Source: Terriglobia bacterium (GTDB lineage Bacteria; Acidobacteriota; Terriglobia; Bryobacterales; Bryobacteraceae). From it: 64,000 nucleotides of DNA. Positions 9,029 to 17,342 of this stretch are shown here, piece after piece. The position numbers were made by a program, and so were the translations under genes. The notes under the pieces are model-generated. The model did not search any database, was not told the DNA's origin, and saw only the letters and a program-made list of their open reading frames with translations. The stretch covers positions 1-64,000 of the forward strand of contig JAIQFK010000028.1 in the NCBI GenBank assembly GCA_020073305.1, read 5' to 3'. Numbering within the stretch: the first letter of the stretch is position 1; the number at the start of each line of letters is the position of its first letter.

Positions 9029-9187
9029 CTAGCGGCTCAAATAATCGAAGGGGAAGGCCCCTTCGCACCGGGCTTTGTGCTCGTACAAATTGAGCCAGAG
9101 CCTGTCCGACCGGTTCATTCGCCACTGCGAACGCCGGTTGCTGAGGGGCAACAGCACCAAGGCCAATAGTCCGATCGCGATCATCAT
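9029..9187 (-). CDS. small single-pass membrane protein (52 aa)
   Basis: A 52-residue ORF read directly from the minus strand. It starts MMIAIGLLALVLLPLS, a clean transmembrane segment at residues 3-16. A basic, Trp-containing cytoplasmic tail follows (NRRSQWRMNRSDRLWLNLYE) and the protein ends FPFDYLSR. GAGGG lies about 10 nt upstream of the start. It lies 6 nt behind the coiled-coil gene and 22 nt ahead of the actin-like gene in the same orientation, so it is very likely translated as part of that operon. No family recognised. The position suggests a membrane tether for the filament, which is inference. Confidence 0.65.
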   Translation of the reverse strand: MMIAIGLLALVLLPLSNRRSQWRMNRSDRLWLNLYEHKARCEGAFPFDYLSR

Positions 9188-9193
9188 GGCTTG

Positions 9194-9859
9194 CTACCCT
9201 CGATGCAACAAGGCGGGATCGTTGGTGGCGGCTGCCAACTCGCGAAACGCGGCCATGGAATCGGTTACGGGCTTGGCATTCGCTCCGCTACTCTGTGTGA
9301 CGCACAGCGCCACGGCATCAGCGATGCGCTGCGCCTCGTACTGCTTCTTCGCCTGCCACTTGCGGAAGCTGTCTTTTTCGCGAGCCACTTCGTCGAGGTT
9401 GGAGGAGATACGGGCGGCATACTCGGCGGCCACGCGCTCGGCTTCCGCCTGAATCGCGCAATTTTCCTGCGCCTTGCGGGCCTCGTACTCTTCGAGGTGT
9501 TTGCGCTGGATGGCCTCGTACGAGTTGATGGCACGCTGGCGCAACGTGGCGTCCTGTAGCACTTCGTCGACTTGAACTCCGGCGGCTTCGAGCGCCATCA
9601 GGAGTGAAGATCGCTTCATCTCCCCCGGCAAGCTCTTGATGTGCTCGCTCTGGAGCATCTCGATGACTTTTCCGATGGTGTACCCCAGGCGTGGACCCTT
9701 AATGCCCGCGGAGCGATAGATCTCGTCGAAGGCCTGGAGATCCACACCGGAAGCCGCGAATCCGTTGCCCGTGGAGTGCGTGGACGCCACTCGGTTCTCC
9801 GGTGAAGACTCGGTTTGTGCGCCGTCGGCCGGCTTCGACGCGCCGTTGGTGGGTTCCAT
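9194..9859 (-). CDS. coiled-coil protein upstream of actin-like gene
   Basis: A 221-residue protein of unknown family. It has a low-complexity polar N-terminus (about 1-38) and a globular middle (about 40-95, containing IYRSAGIKGPRLGYTIGKVI). A long Glu/Ala/Arg-rich alpha-helical, probably coiled-coil, stretch follows (about 105-190). The ATG at 9859 is preferred because AGGAAG lies 5 nt before it; open frame continues to a TTG at 9922. It is the first gene of the three-gene set with the small membrane protein and the actin-like ATPase. A role as filament regulator or adaptor is inferred from context only. Confidence 0.6.
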   Translation of the reverse strand: MEPTNGASKPADGAQTESSPENRVASTHSTGNGFAASGVDLQAFDEIYRSAGIKGPRLGYTIGKVIEMLQSEHIKSLPGEMKRSSLLMALEAAGVQVDEVLQDATLRQRAINSYEAIQRKHLEEYEARKAQENCAIQAEAERVAAEYAARISSNLDEVAREKDSFRKWQAKKQYEAQRIADAVALCVTQSSGANAKPVTDSMAAFRELAAATNDPALLHRG

Positions 9860-10087
9860 GGAATCTTCCTGGCCGCGCCAGGAGGCGAACCACTTGTTTT
9901 GCATCTGATCGTTTGCTCGCAATCTCTAGAATTGTTCGGGCGGCTGCGACCTTGGATCTTAGTTGCCGCCCTTTGCGGCAAGCATGCAGCCAAACTGCCG
10001 AATACACCCAATAAGTAAGAGGGCTATTTCATTTTTCTCAGCGAATTTTGCACTCGAGCGCGCTCCCGCGGCGCAAGTGGCCGGTGT

Positions 10088-10093
10088 TACAGT
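10088..10093 (+). promoter_or_regulatory. -10-like TACAGT placed for a leaderless amidohydrolase mRNA
   Basis: TACAGT ends 7 nt before the ATG at 10101 and no Shine-Dalgarno sequence is present. No -35 consensus was found. Confidence 0.35.
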
Positions 10094-10100
10094 AGCTTCC

Positions 10101-11414
10101 ATGCGTTGGATTCAGCTTCTGGGATTACTAGGCCTTGGTTCGGCCGCTTTCGCGGCGGGTCCATTTGTTCTGAAGGCGAGCCGCATGTTTGACGGACGGT
10201 CCGACCGCCTGACCACCCCCGGCCTGGTGGTTGTGGTCACCGGGAAGATCCAGGGCGTGGGGGCATCCGCGCCGATCCCGGCGGGCGCCGAAGTGATCGA
10301 TCTGGGCGACGCCACACTGCTGCCGGGATTCATGGATGCGCACACGCACCTGTCGTTTCAGTCTTCGGCCGACTGGAAGCAGGACACGCTTGACGCTTTC
10401 CGCAAGCCCATTCCCGAGCTGGCTCTGGATGCCACCGAATACGCGCGCAAAACCTTGATGGCCGGGTTCACAACCGTTCGTGATGTCGGCTCGTTTGACT
10501 TTATCGACGTGGGACTGCGCAACGCGATTCGCGACGGCAAGATCACCGGACCGCGCATGCTGGTTGCCGTGAACTCCATCGGCGCGACGGGCGGCCATTG
10601 CGATGACGAAGCCGGTTTCCGGTTCGGCTTGTTTGGCAAGGAGACCGGAATTGAACGGGGCGTGGCCAACGGCCCGGAAGCCATGCGCGCCGCGGTCCGC
10701 TTCAATATCAAGTATGGCGCTGACGTCATCAAGACTTGCGCCACCGGCGGCGTGCTTTCGCTCGCCGATGAGGTGGATACACCCCAGTTGACCCAGGCGG
10801 AGCTGGATGCGCTGGTGGATGAAGCCCACGCGCTGCGCCACAAGACCGCCGCGCACGCCCACGGCGCGACCGGCGCCAAGCGCGCCATCCGGGCGGGCAT
10901 CGACTCGATCGAACACGGATCGTTTCTCGATGACGAAGCGCTTGACCTGATGAAGGCGCACGGCACCGTGTGGATTCCAACCCTGATGGCGCCATGGTGG
11001 ATTGGACAGCAGCTCGAGCGAGGGCGTTACCTGCCGCCGGAGATCGTGGCCAAGGCGCGCAGCGCGCTCTCCGTCATCAACGCGACATTTCAGAAAGGTC
11101 TGGCCAAGGGCGTGAAGATCGGGTTGGGGACCGATTCCGCGGTTTCCCCGCACGGCATGAACGCAACCGAGTTCGGGCTGATGGTGGGGCTCGGCATGAA
11201 ACCGATCGAGGCGCTGAAAACAGCGACTTCGGTGGACGCGGAGTTGCTGGGCGTGGCGGACCGGCTGGGAACGCTCGAAGCCGGCAAGATTGCGGACGTG
11301 ATCGCCGTGCCGGGCGATCCAACGGCGGACATCCATCAAACCGAGAAAGTGTTCTTTGTCATGAAAGACGGCGTGATCTATCGCAGCGATCGTTCCCAGA
11401 GCGGCGCCAACTAA
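10101..11414 (+). CDS. secreted metal-dependent amidohydrolase
   Basis: A 437-residue imidazolonepropionase-like / Xaa-Pro-dipeptidase-like amidohydrolase. A signal peptide spans residues about 1-18 (ending AFAAG). Metal-site motifs run in order: HxH in DAHTHLSF, an Asp/Lys-containing strand (GADVIKTCATGG), HAHGATGAKRA, SIEHGSF, and Asp in LGTDSAV. The C-terminal ADVIAVPGDPTADI is typical of the family. Open frame extends to 9963, but the ATG at 10101 begins exactly at the signal peptide. It is followed 10 nt later by a sugar-kinase gene and then an M20 peptidase. The substrate is unknown; a dipeptide or cyclic amide is usual in this family. Confidence 0.85.
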   Translation: MRWIQLLGLLGLGSAAFAAGPFVLKASRMFDGRSDRLTTPGLVVVVTGKIQGVGASAPIPAGAEVIDLGDATLLPGFMDAHTHLSFQSSADWKQDTLDAFRKPIPELALDATEYARKTLMAGFTTVRDVGSFDFIDVGLRNAIRDGKITGPRMLVAVNSIGATGGHCDDEAGFRFGLFGKETGIERGVANGPEAMRAAVRFNIKYGADVIKTCATGGVLSLADEVDTPQLTQAELDALVDEAHALRHKTAAHAHGATGAKRAIRAGIDSIEHGSFLDDEALDLMKAHGTVWIPTLMAPWWIGQQLERGRYLPPEIVAKARSALSVINATFQKGLAKGVKIGLGTDSAVSPHGMNATEFGLMVGLGMKPIEALKTATSVDAELLGVADRLGTLEAGKIADVIAVPGDPTADIHQTEKVFFVMKDGVIYRSDRSQSGAN

Positions 11415-11423
11415 CGGACCGGC

Positions 11424-12374
11424 ATGCCGCTCTTTCTGGGGGTGGATGGCGGGCAGTCGAGCACCACAGCGCTGGTTGGCGATGAAACGGGCCGCGTGCT
11501 GGGAGGCGGAAGAGGCGGACCGTGCAATCACGTCGGGGCGGCTGAGGGACGCGACAAGCTCGTGGGCGCCGTGCGGGAAAGTGTGGGGGTGGCCTGCGCA
11601 CAAGCGGAACTCGATCCGCGCCAGGTGGAGTTTGAAGCCGCGTGTTTCGGCATGAGCGGCGGTCCGGCCGACAAGGAGGCGATCCTTGCCGAGATTCTGC
11701 CAGCCAGGAAACTGATCGTAACGCACGATGCGCTGATTGCACTTTCCGGAGCGACAGCCGGAGCGCCGGGCATTGTGACCATCGCGGGGACGGGCTCGAT
11801 CGCGTTCGGCCGGAACACCGCGGGCGAAACCGTGCGGGTGGGCGGCTGGGGATATCTTTACGGTGACGAAGGCGGTGGCTTCGACATCGTGCGGCAGGCG
11901 GTGCGCGCCGCGCTCAGGTACGAGGAAGGGTGGGGGCCGGAGACGGCGCTGCACCGTGTGCTGCCGGAGGCAACGGGCGCACCGGACGCGGAGGCGGCGA
12001 TGCATCGCCTCTACACGGCGGAATGGCCCAGGCCTCGCGTGGCTTCGCTGGCGAAACTGGTGGACGCGGCGGCCGAGGAGGGCGACGAAGTAGCCCAGCA
12101 GATTCTTGCGAACGCCGCGCAACAACTTGCTACGCTCGCGGTTACCGTTCGGCAGCGGCTGTTTCGTCCGGGTGAACCGGTCGTGATTTGTCCCATAGGC
12201 GGCGTTTTTGGCAGCCGCATTCTCATGGCGCGGTTCCGGCAACTGGTGGAGCTTGCGGAGGGAACCCGCCTGGAGCGGCGAAGGTACGGTCCGGCGGCGG
12301 GGGCGCTGCTTGAGGCGTACCGCGCCGCTGGACTGCATCCCGCGTTGTCGGGCGAAATGGAGTTGAAGACGTGA
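11424..12374 (+). CDS. BadF/BadG-type ATPase, GlcNAc-kinase-like
   Basis: A 316-residue ASKHA-fold kinase. The N-terminal phosphate loop is LGVDGGQSST. A family signature HDALIALSGAT precedes VTIAGTGSIAFG (second phosphate loop), and GGWGYLYGDEGGGFDIV is typical of N-acetylglucosamine kinases of the BcrAD_BadFG family. It probably phosphorylates an amino sugar, such as GlcNAc released during wall turnover or chitin breakdown. It sits 10 nt behind the amidohydrolase, in one transcription unit. No SIS-domain etherase partner is adjacent, which weakens a MurK-type assignment. Confidence 0.82.
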   Translation: MPLFLGVDGGQSSTTALVGDETGRVLGGGRGGPCNHVGAAEGRDKLVGAVRESVGVACAQAELDPRQVEFEAACFGMSGGPADKEAILAEILPARKLIVTHDALIALSGATAGAPGIVTIAGTGSIAFGRNTAGETVRVGGWGYLYGDEGGGFDIVRQAVRAALRYEEGWGPETALHRVLPEATGAPDAEAAMHRLYTAEWPRPRVASLAKLVDAAAEEGDEVAQQILANAAQQLATLAVTVRQRLFRPGEPVVICPIGGVFGSRILMARFRQLVELAEGTRLERRRYGPAAGALLEAYRAAGLHPALSGEMELKT

Positions 12375-12410
12375 GAAACGAGGTTGGCCGAATGTGCGAT
12401 GTTGCCTGTG

Positions 12411-12432
12411 GTGGCCGGGCGTGCCCGGCCAC
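12411..12432. repeat. palindromic intergenic repeat (GTGGCCGG family)
   Basis: Arms gtggccgggc (12411-12420) and gcccggccac (12423-12432) flank 2 nt. The same flank (gtggccgg...ccggccac followed by tac) recurs at 47005-47032, where the inner pairs are changed on both sides. A shorter relative lies at 33261-33277. Confidence 0.7.
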
Positions 12433-12454
12433 TACAACGATTTGTGAACGGGGT

Positions 12455-13792
12455 TTGCGGCAGCAAGCCGCACGGTGTTCGAGGATTTTTATTGTACTTG
12501 TTGCGGCCTGCTTTGCCACGGCGGCTGAGCCGGACTGGAGCGCGATCGACCGGTCGGCTGTGGAGCTATTGCAGCAATACATCCGGATTGAATCCATCGA
12601 CCCGCCGGCCAACACGGCCGAGGCCGCGAATTTCATCAAGCGGATTCTCGAGGAAAACGGCATTCCGGCGCGGCTCTATCCCAGCGGGCCGAACGGCCAG
12701 ACCAACCTGGTGGCGCGCATCGCCGGCCGCGACCGTTCGAAGAAGCCGCTGCTCCTGATGAATCATCTGGACGTGGTGCCGGTGGACCGCAAGGCGTGGA
12801 AGGTGGACCCGTTTGCCGCGGTGATTCAGAACGGCGAAATCTGGGGCCGCGGCGCCATGGACATGAAGGGCATCGGCATCGAACAGTTAGTGGCTTTCGT
12901 GACCTTGAAGAAATCGGGCATGGTGCCGTCGCGCGATATTGTCATGCTGTCGACCGCCGACGAAGAGAACAACGGAACCTACGGCATCCGATGGATGATC
13001 GAGAATCATTTCTCCGATATCGACGCAGAATATGTGCTGGACGAGGGCGGCTTCGGCACGCGTTCGATTCTTGCTGAGGGCAAGCTGGTGTTCGGCGTCG
13101 CGGTGGGAGAGAAACAAACGCTGTGGCTGCGTGTGCGGGCGCGCGGCACGGCGGCGCACGGATCGCAGCCCATTCCGGATAATGCAAATGTCACCTTGCT
13201 GAACGCGCTGCACAAAGCCATGGAACTCGGGCCGGCGAAACCGCATCCCGTGGTGGCCGAGATGATTCGCACGATCGGAGCGCCGCTGGCGGCGAACAAA
13301 TATACGGCAGCAATTCAGGCGAATACGGTGTCGCTGACCACGCTGACGTCGGGAGTAGGCTCGCCCGTCAAGGTGAACGTGATTCCTTCGACTGCCGAGG
13401 CCACGCTCGACTGCCGCCTGCTGCCCGGCGTGAATTCCGCCGAATTTATTTCCGAGATGAAGGCGCGCATCAACGATCCGCGGGTATCGGTTGAGGAGAT
13501 CAATCGGCCGGAAGATCCCGGTGCGAGTACCAGCCAGACACCGCTATTTGAAACCATCCGCCGGGCGATTCTGAAGACCCACACCGATGCCATCGTGACA
13601 CCGATGCTGGTGCCGCACGGCACAGATTCAAACAAGCTGCGCGAGAAAGGTCTGATTGCCTACGGCTTGACGCCCATGGTGCTGGACCTGTCCACCGCGG
13701 GCTCGATGCACAGCGATCAGGAACACATTCCGGTTGCCGAGTTTCAGAAGGGGATTCGGATTTTCTACGACGTGATCAGCGCGGAATTTTGA
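12455..13792 (+). CDS. secreted M20-family peptidase
   Basis: A 445-residue M20/ArgE-DapE-type hydrolase with a signal peptide (about residues 1-22, RIFIVLVAACFATAAE). Zinc-site motifs: LLMNHLDVVP (His/Asp), WGRGAMDMKG (Asp) and STADEENNG (paired acids). A dimerisation domain follows, and a late His lies in SMHSDQEHIP. The frame is open from GTG 12371, but that N-terminus would run through the palindromic repeat. The TTG at 12455 gives a basic n-region and a normal signal peptide, so it is preferred, with moderate confidence. Third gene of the amidohydrolase-kinase-peptidase set, consistent with periplasmic peptide degradation. Confidence 0.82.
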   Translation: MRQQAARCSRIFIVLVAACFATAAEPDWSAIDRSAVELLQQYIRIESIDPPANTAEAANFIKRILEENGIPARLYPSGPNGQTNLVARIAGRDRSKKPLLLMNHLDVVPVDRKAWKVDPFAAVIQNGEIWGRGAMDMKGIGIEQLVAFVTLKKSGMVPSRDIVMLSTADEENNGTYGIRWMIENHFSDIDAEYVLDEGGFGTRSILAEGKLVFGVAVGEKQTLWLRVRARGTAAHGSQPIPDNANVTLLNALHKAMELGPAKPHPVVAEMIRTIGAPLAANKYTAAIQANTVSLTTLTSGVGSPVKVNVIPSTAEATLDCRLLPGVNSAEFISEMKARINDPRVSVEEINRPEDPGASTSQTPLFETIRRAILKTHTDAIVTPMLVPHGTDSNKLREKGLIAYGLTPMVLDLSTAGSMHSDQEHIPVAEFQKGIRIFYDVISAEF

Positions 13793-13909
13793 GGGGCGCG
13801 AGGTGGCTGTACATCGCCCGGGAATGTGCCGCTCCAAGGCCCAGCGCGCCTCGAGTCGCCGCAGCCCGGGACGGGGGCCCGAGCTTGCGGATCTTCGAAG
13901 GGAGTCCGG

Positions 13910-14242
13910 TTAGCGGCGGTATCCGCGGCCCCAGCCTTCGCGCTCGCGCCGTTCGTGTCCGCGCCACTCGTGTTCGCGGCGCTCGCGATATTCGTGGCGG
14001 TCACGGCCACGCCAGTAGCCGTATGGGTATGCGTATGCGGGCGCCGGGTACGGATAGGCGGGATACGCGTTGTAGTTGGGATAACCGTACGGATACGCGT
14101 AAGAGTAAGGATAGGCCGGGTACGCGTAGACGGGGCCGCCAACTACCACTCCGAATCGCACCGCAGCGCTGGCTTTCGGCAAGGGAGTCAGAAGCAGCAT
14201 CGCAGTCAACGCCAAAACAGGAAGCCCGATTTTCTTCACCAT
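13910..14242 (-). CDS. small secreted Tyr/Pro-rich repeat protein
   Basis: A 110-residue protein with a signal peptide (about 1-27, ending ASA). A repetitive Tyr/Pro/Ala tract follows (about 38-75; repeats of AYPY and NAYPAY), and then an Arg/Glu/His-rich, strongly charged tail. GGAGGG precedes the ATG by about 6 nt. Such low-complexity secreted proteins occur widely in Acidobacteria; their role is unknown, and a wall- or matrix-associated structural role is only a guess. Convergent with the M20 gene. Confidence 0.65.
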   Translation of the reverse strand: MVKKIGLPVLALTAMLLLTPLPKASAAVRFGVVVGGPVYAYPAYPYSYAYPYGYPNYNAYPAYPYPAPAYAYPYGYWRGRDRHEYRERREHEWRGHERREREGWGRGYRR

Positions 14243-14359
14243 CGTTCTACCCTCCAGTCCGTTGGACGCACGGGACGGGAACCAGGATTAGCCCGTTACA
14301 CTCATTTACAGATTAAGAAGCGTTCAGAAGTTAACCGGTATTCATCTGCCTGCCTCCGG

Positions 14360-14409
14360 TTGACAGGGTTTGTGGCTCGGCGTATATAGGCAGTGTGTCT
14401 ACGGTAGAC
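14360..14409 (+). promoter_or_regulatory. strong sigma70-type promoter and palindromic operator of split padR
   Basis: TTGACA (14360-14365), a 17-nt spacer and TATATA (14383-14388) make one of the best promoter matches in the window. The -10 ends 6 nt before a GTG (14395). Overlapping that start is a perfect palindrome, GTCTAC-G-GTAGAC (14397-14409), a plausible operator for PadR autoregulation. After the inferred inversion this promoter drives only fragments. Confidence 0.7.
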
Positions 14410-14460
14410 GATCAACGGTTAGAGTTCCTGCAAGGGACGCTGGAGGTCTTGATCTGTAGC
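14395..14460 (+). pseudogene. 5' fragment of a PadR-family regulator
   Basis: The 22 codons from GTG 14395 read ...RLEFLQGTLEVLICS, matching the conserved N-terminus of PadR regulators (LLQGTLDLLIL). The match stops at the agc codon 14458-14460. The next bases belong to a TIGR03437 domain in another frame. Joining this fragment to the headless PadR remnant at 20593-20880 gives a continuous in-frame PadR of about 116 residues, so the two are probably halves of one gene split by an inversion. Confidence 0.75.
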
Positions 14461-14759
14461 TGGCTTCGAAAGCGGGGGACGTGATCGTAGTCTACTGCGC
14501 CGGCCTGGGGACGGTTACCGCTCCAGTTGCGAGCGGCGCGGCGGCGCCTGCCGATCCACTGAGCCGAACGGTCACGCCGGTCGTTACCATCGGGGGCCTG
14601 CCGGCACAGGTCATGTTTTCAGGGCTCACGCCGGGTTATGCCGGTCTGTATCAAGTCAATGCCGTTGTTCCCGCGGGTGTGACTCCAGGAGACGACGTGC
14701 CATTGGTGCTTACGATCGCCGGCCAAGCCAGTCCGGCAGTGACCATCGCCGTGCGGTAA
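14461..14759 (+). pseudogene. C-terminal fragment of a TIGR03437-family secreted protein
   Basis: It reads LASKAGDVIVVYCAGLG and continues through VTIGGLPAQVMFSGLTPGYA and LYQVNAVVPAGVTPGD to VTIAVR-stop. This is the second half of the TIGR03437 domain found at the C-terminus of many large secreted proteins in Solibacter-like genomes. No start, signal or N-terminal half precedes it; PadR sequence lies directly upstream. Its likely missing 5' part is the leftward remnant at 20878-21344. Confidence 0.75.
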
Positions 14760-14790
14760 AAGAGCCTGAAGGATTCCGGCTCGCACCGGG

Positions 14791-16062
14791 CTAGCGCGCG
14801 CGCAGATGCATATCGGCGAATGCCAGAAACTGGTCCCAATCGAAGGCCGTAACCGCGTGCCCGCCAGTACGACAGTGATATCCGATCGTATGCAGGATCG
14901 GCTGGTTGAGCGGCGGCATCTGGTCGGTGCCGAGGTCCCACGCTCCAAGCAACCGGTACACCGGGCCCGCGCCAACGCAGGCGAGAAACTCACCTTTGGG
15001 ATCGGCCCACTTGTCGTCCTCCGCCCCCGTCACATAAACCGGGCGCGGCGCGCTTAATGCAATCAGCTCGTGCATGTCCACCGGAAGCTGGTCGGCATGG
15101 TCCGCGTACTTCGCGAAATTGGAGCAGAACCAGTAGGGGAAGGCGTCAACCAGATTGCGCGTGGTTTCACCGTAGTTGCGGCGGGCAAGGGACGCGCCGC
15201 CCTCACCTGAGCAACTGCTGATCATCATGGCGAAACGCGGATCCGTGGCGCCCGCCCAAAGAACCGTCTTGCCCAGGCGCGAGTGGCCCATGATGGCTAC
15301 ACGCTTCGCATCGACCGATTTGTCCTTCTCGAGATAATCCATGGCGCGGCTCAGGCCGTACGACCACGCACCAATCGCGCCCCAATCATCTGCCGCCGGC
15401 TCAGTTTGCCCGGCCTTGAAAAATAGCGGGCGAATCCCGTGCACATATCCGCCCTTGAAGTCCGGCTCGATGTCCTGATAGCAGACGGTGGCATACGCGT
15501 AGCCACGCGCCAGGATTTTTTCGAGGTCGAAGTCCTTCACGCGCCCGCGAAATTCTTCCGACGCCTGCTGGCGCTCGTGCGTTTTGGGATCCCAGAGCAT
15601 AGCGAGTTTGATGGCGGGATCGGTGGACACGGCATGGTTGCCGAAGAAGTTGATCACAAGAATCACCGGCACCGGTTTCTTGGCTTCCGCCGGAATGTAA
15701 ATCAGCAGCTCCTCTCTCGGCCCATCCTTCTTTCGCGAGAAATAGATGGTAATCTGCTTGCGGATGGCTTTGCCTTCGAGCGCATGTTCATCCGTGTCGA
15801 AGATCTCGAAGCTGAGGTCGGCGGGAGGCTGTGGGCTGCGACCGTACACATGGGAGGCAAAGAGTTCGAGGAGTTCTGCCCGCCGGCGCGCCGTCCAGTC
15901 TTTAGCTGTTCGGACCGGTTTGCCGTCATTGAATACGAGCGGGTCGGGAAGCGTGTAGGTCCCGACTTTGGATTCATCGTAATTGGCGGGCGGGCTTTGT
16001 GCACCCGCCAGTCCGCACAGCAACATCGCGAGGGAAAGAAGTCTCGCCGAGGAAGTTTTCAT
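14791..16062 (-). CDS. CE15-type glucuronoyl esterase
   Basis: A 423-residue secreted alpha/beta hydrolase with a signal peptide (about 1-21). Nucleophile Ser261 lies in GHSRLGKT, the GxSRxGK signature of CE15 4-O-methyl-glucuronoyl methylesterases. Glu287 (SGEGGA) and His402 (GGHAVTAFDW) are candidate triad partners. CE15 enzymes cleave ester bonds between lignin alcohols and glucuronic acid side chains of xylan. The start overlaps the stop of the hexuronate-type transporter (ATGA). An upstream open frame reaching 16638 is antisense-like noise inside that transporter gene. With the neighbouring transporter and GH67 remnant this marks a glucuronoxylan locus. Confidence 0.85.
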   Translation of the reverse strand: MKTSSARLLSLAMLLCGLAGAQSPPANYDESKVGTYTLPDPLVFNDGKPVRTAKDWTARRRAELLELFASHVYGRSPQPPADLSFEIFDTDEHALEGKAIRKQITIYFSRKKDGPREELLIYIPAEAKKPVPVILVINFFGNHAVSTDPAIKLAMLWDPKTHERQQASEEFRGRVKDFDLEKILARGYAYATVCYQDIEPDFKGGYVHGIRPLFFKAGQTEPAADDWGAIGAWSYGLSRAMDYLEKDKSVDAKRVAIMGHSRLGKTVLWAGATDPRFAMMISSCSGEGGASLARRNYGETTRNLVDAFPYWFCSNFAKYADHADQLPVDMHELIALSAPRPVYVTGAEDDKWADPKGEFLACVGAGPVYRLLGAWDLGTDQMPPLNQPILHTIGYHCRTGGHAVTAFDWDQFLAFADMHLRAR

Positions 16063-17342
16063 AGTTCCGTCCGTTCGAGGCGCGGCACCATCAGGTGGAT
16101 GATGCCGAGCGCGATCAAATACGCCATCCCGGCGCAGACAAACAGAGGGCGGTAGGAGCCCTTCGAAAAATCCAGCCAGTAGCCGACCGCCGGAGCTACG
16201 AGCATACCGCCAACGGCACCGCCCAACCCACCAAGGCCCACGACCGATCCGACCGCCCTGCGCGGAAACGTGTCGGACGCGAGCGTATACAGATTCGCCG
16301 ACCAGCCCTGGTGCGCGGCGGTTCCAAAACTGATCAAGGCCACAGCGGGCCACAGGCTGCCAACGAAAGCCAGCGAGATGACCGGAGTCGCGCCCGCCGC
16401 GCAGACCAGCATCGCGGTCTTCCGTGCGCGGTTCAGCGTCCACCCTCGGGCGGCCAGATGCGAAGACAACCAGCCACCGGCGATGGAGCCTGCGTCGGCG
16501 GCGACATAAATCACCACCAGCGGCGGGCCGATCTGTGTCAGGTTCAGGCCATAGGTAGCGTGCAGGAATCCGGGCAGCCAGAAGAGGTAGAACCACCAGA
16601 CCGGATCGGTCACGAATTTGCCTGCGACGAAGGCCCACGCAGCGCGTTTGCCGAGGAGACTGGCATAGCGAACGCTCCCCACCGGTTCTTCCGCGCTGTC
16701 GGATTGAATATACGCTAACTCGCCCTTTGAAAGTCCGCGATGCTCACCAGGTCTTCGGAAGTAGAACAACCACGCGGCCACCCAGATAAAGTCCAGCCCG
16801 CCCGTCACCAGAAATGTCGCTCGCCATCCGAGCCGGAGGGCGACGAACGGAACCAGTAGCGGAGCCACCATAGCGCCCACGTTCGAGCCGCTGTTGAAAA
16901 TCCCGGTTGCCAGCGCGCGCTCTTTTTTCGGGAACCAGTCGGCGACGGTCTTGACCGCCGCCGGAAAGTTTGCGGACTCGCCCACACCCAAGCCGAATCG
17001 CGCCGCCGCGAATTGCCAGGACGTGCGCGCGAACGCGTGCGACATGGACGCGAGGCTCCAGACGACGACGGCGAGCGCGTATCCCAGACGCGTTCCAAGC
17101 CAGTCGATGACCCGCCCGGCTACCGGCATCATGACCGCGTACGCGCATTGAAAAGCAAAGACCATCCAGCCGAAGTCGGATTCCCGCCAGCCAAGCTCCC
17201 GTTCGAGCGTTGGCTTCAGAATGCCGATTACTTGCCGTTCGATGTAATTCACGGTTGTGGCGAAAAACAGGAGGCCGCAGATGATCCATCGCACTCGCCC
17301 GGCTGGCTGGACGTTTACGGCGGGCTTGATTTTCGCCGTCAC
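16059..17342 (-). CDS. MFS transporter, hexuronate (ExuT/ACS)-like
   Basis: A 427-residue, 12-helix major facilitator. The N-terminal segment VRWIICGLLFFATTVNYIERQVIG and the loop with GESANFPAAVKTVADWFPKKERALATGIFNSG are typical of the anion:cation symporter branch that takes up hexuronates and aldarates. The GTG start overlaps the upstream stop (GTGA) and its own stop overlaps the CE15 start, so the three genes are translationally coupled. Context (CE15, alpha-glucuronidase remnant) supports uptake of glucuronate or methylglucuronate. Confidence 0.82.
   Translation of the reverse strand: MTAKIKPAVNVQPAGRVRWIICGLLFFATTVNYIERQVIGILKPTLERELGWRESDFGWMVFAFQCAYAVMMPVAGRVIDWLGTRLGYALAVVVWSLASMSHAFARTSWQFAAARFGLGVGESANFPAAVKTVADWFPKKERALATGIFNSGSNVGAMVAPLLVPFVALRLGWRATFLVTGGLDFIWVAAWLFYFRRPGEHRGLSKGELAYIQSDSAEEPVGSVRYASLLGKRAAWAFVAGKFVTDPVWWFYLFWLPGFLHATYGLNLTQIGPPLVVIYVAADAGSIAGGWLSSHLAARGWTLNRARKTAMLVCAAGATPVISLAFVGSLWPAVALISFGTAAHQGWSANLYTLASDTFPRRAVGSVVGLGGLGGAVGGMLVAPAVGYWLDFSKGSYRPLFVCAGMAYLIALGIIHLMVPRLERTEL

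Noticed and set aside
10128-12338. 736-residue open frame on the minus strand
   Set aside because: It lies antisense to the amidohydrolase and sugar-kinase genes, which have clear family motifs. Its translation is Arg/His/Gln-rich without any domain, typical of antisense frames in GC-rich DNA.
12371-12454. GTG 12371 as start of the second M20 peptidase
   Set aside because: The extra residues are encoded by the palindromic intergenic repeat and precede the signal peptide. TTG 12455 gives a normal exported N-terminus, though this is not certain.
16063-16638. N-terminal extension of the CE15 esterase frame
   Set aside because: This part overlaps the transporter gene in another frame and has no domain. 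The esterase signal peptide starts at ATG 16062, which overlaps the transporter stop.
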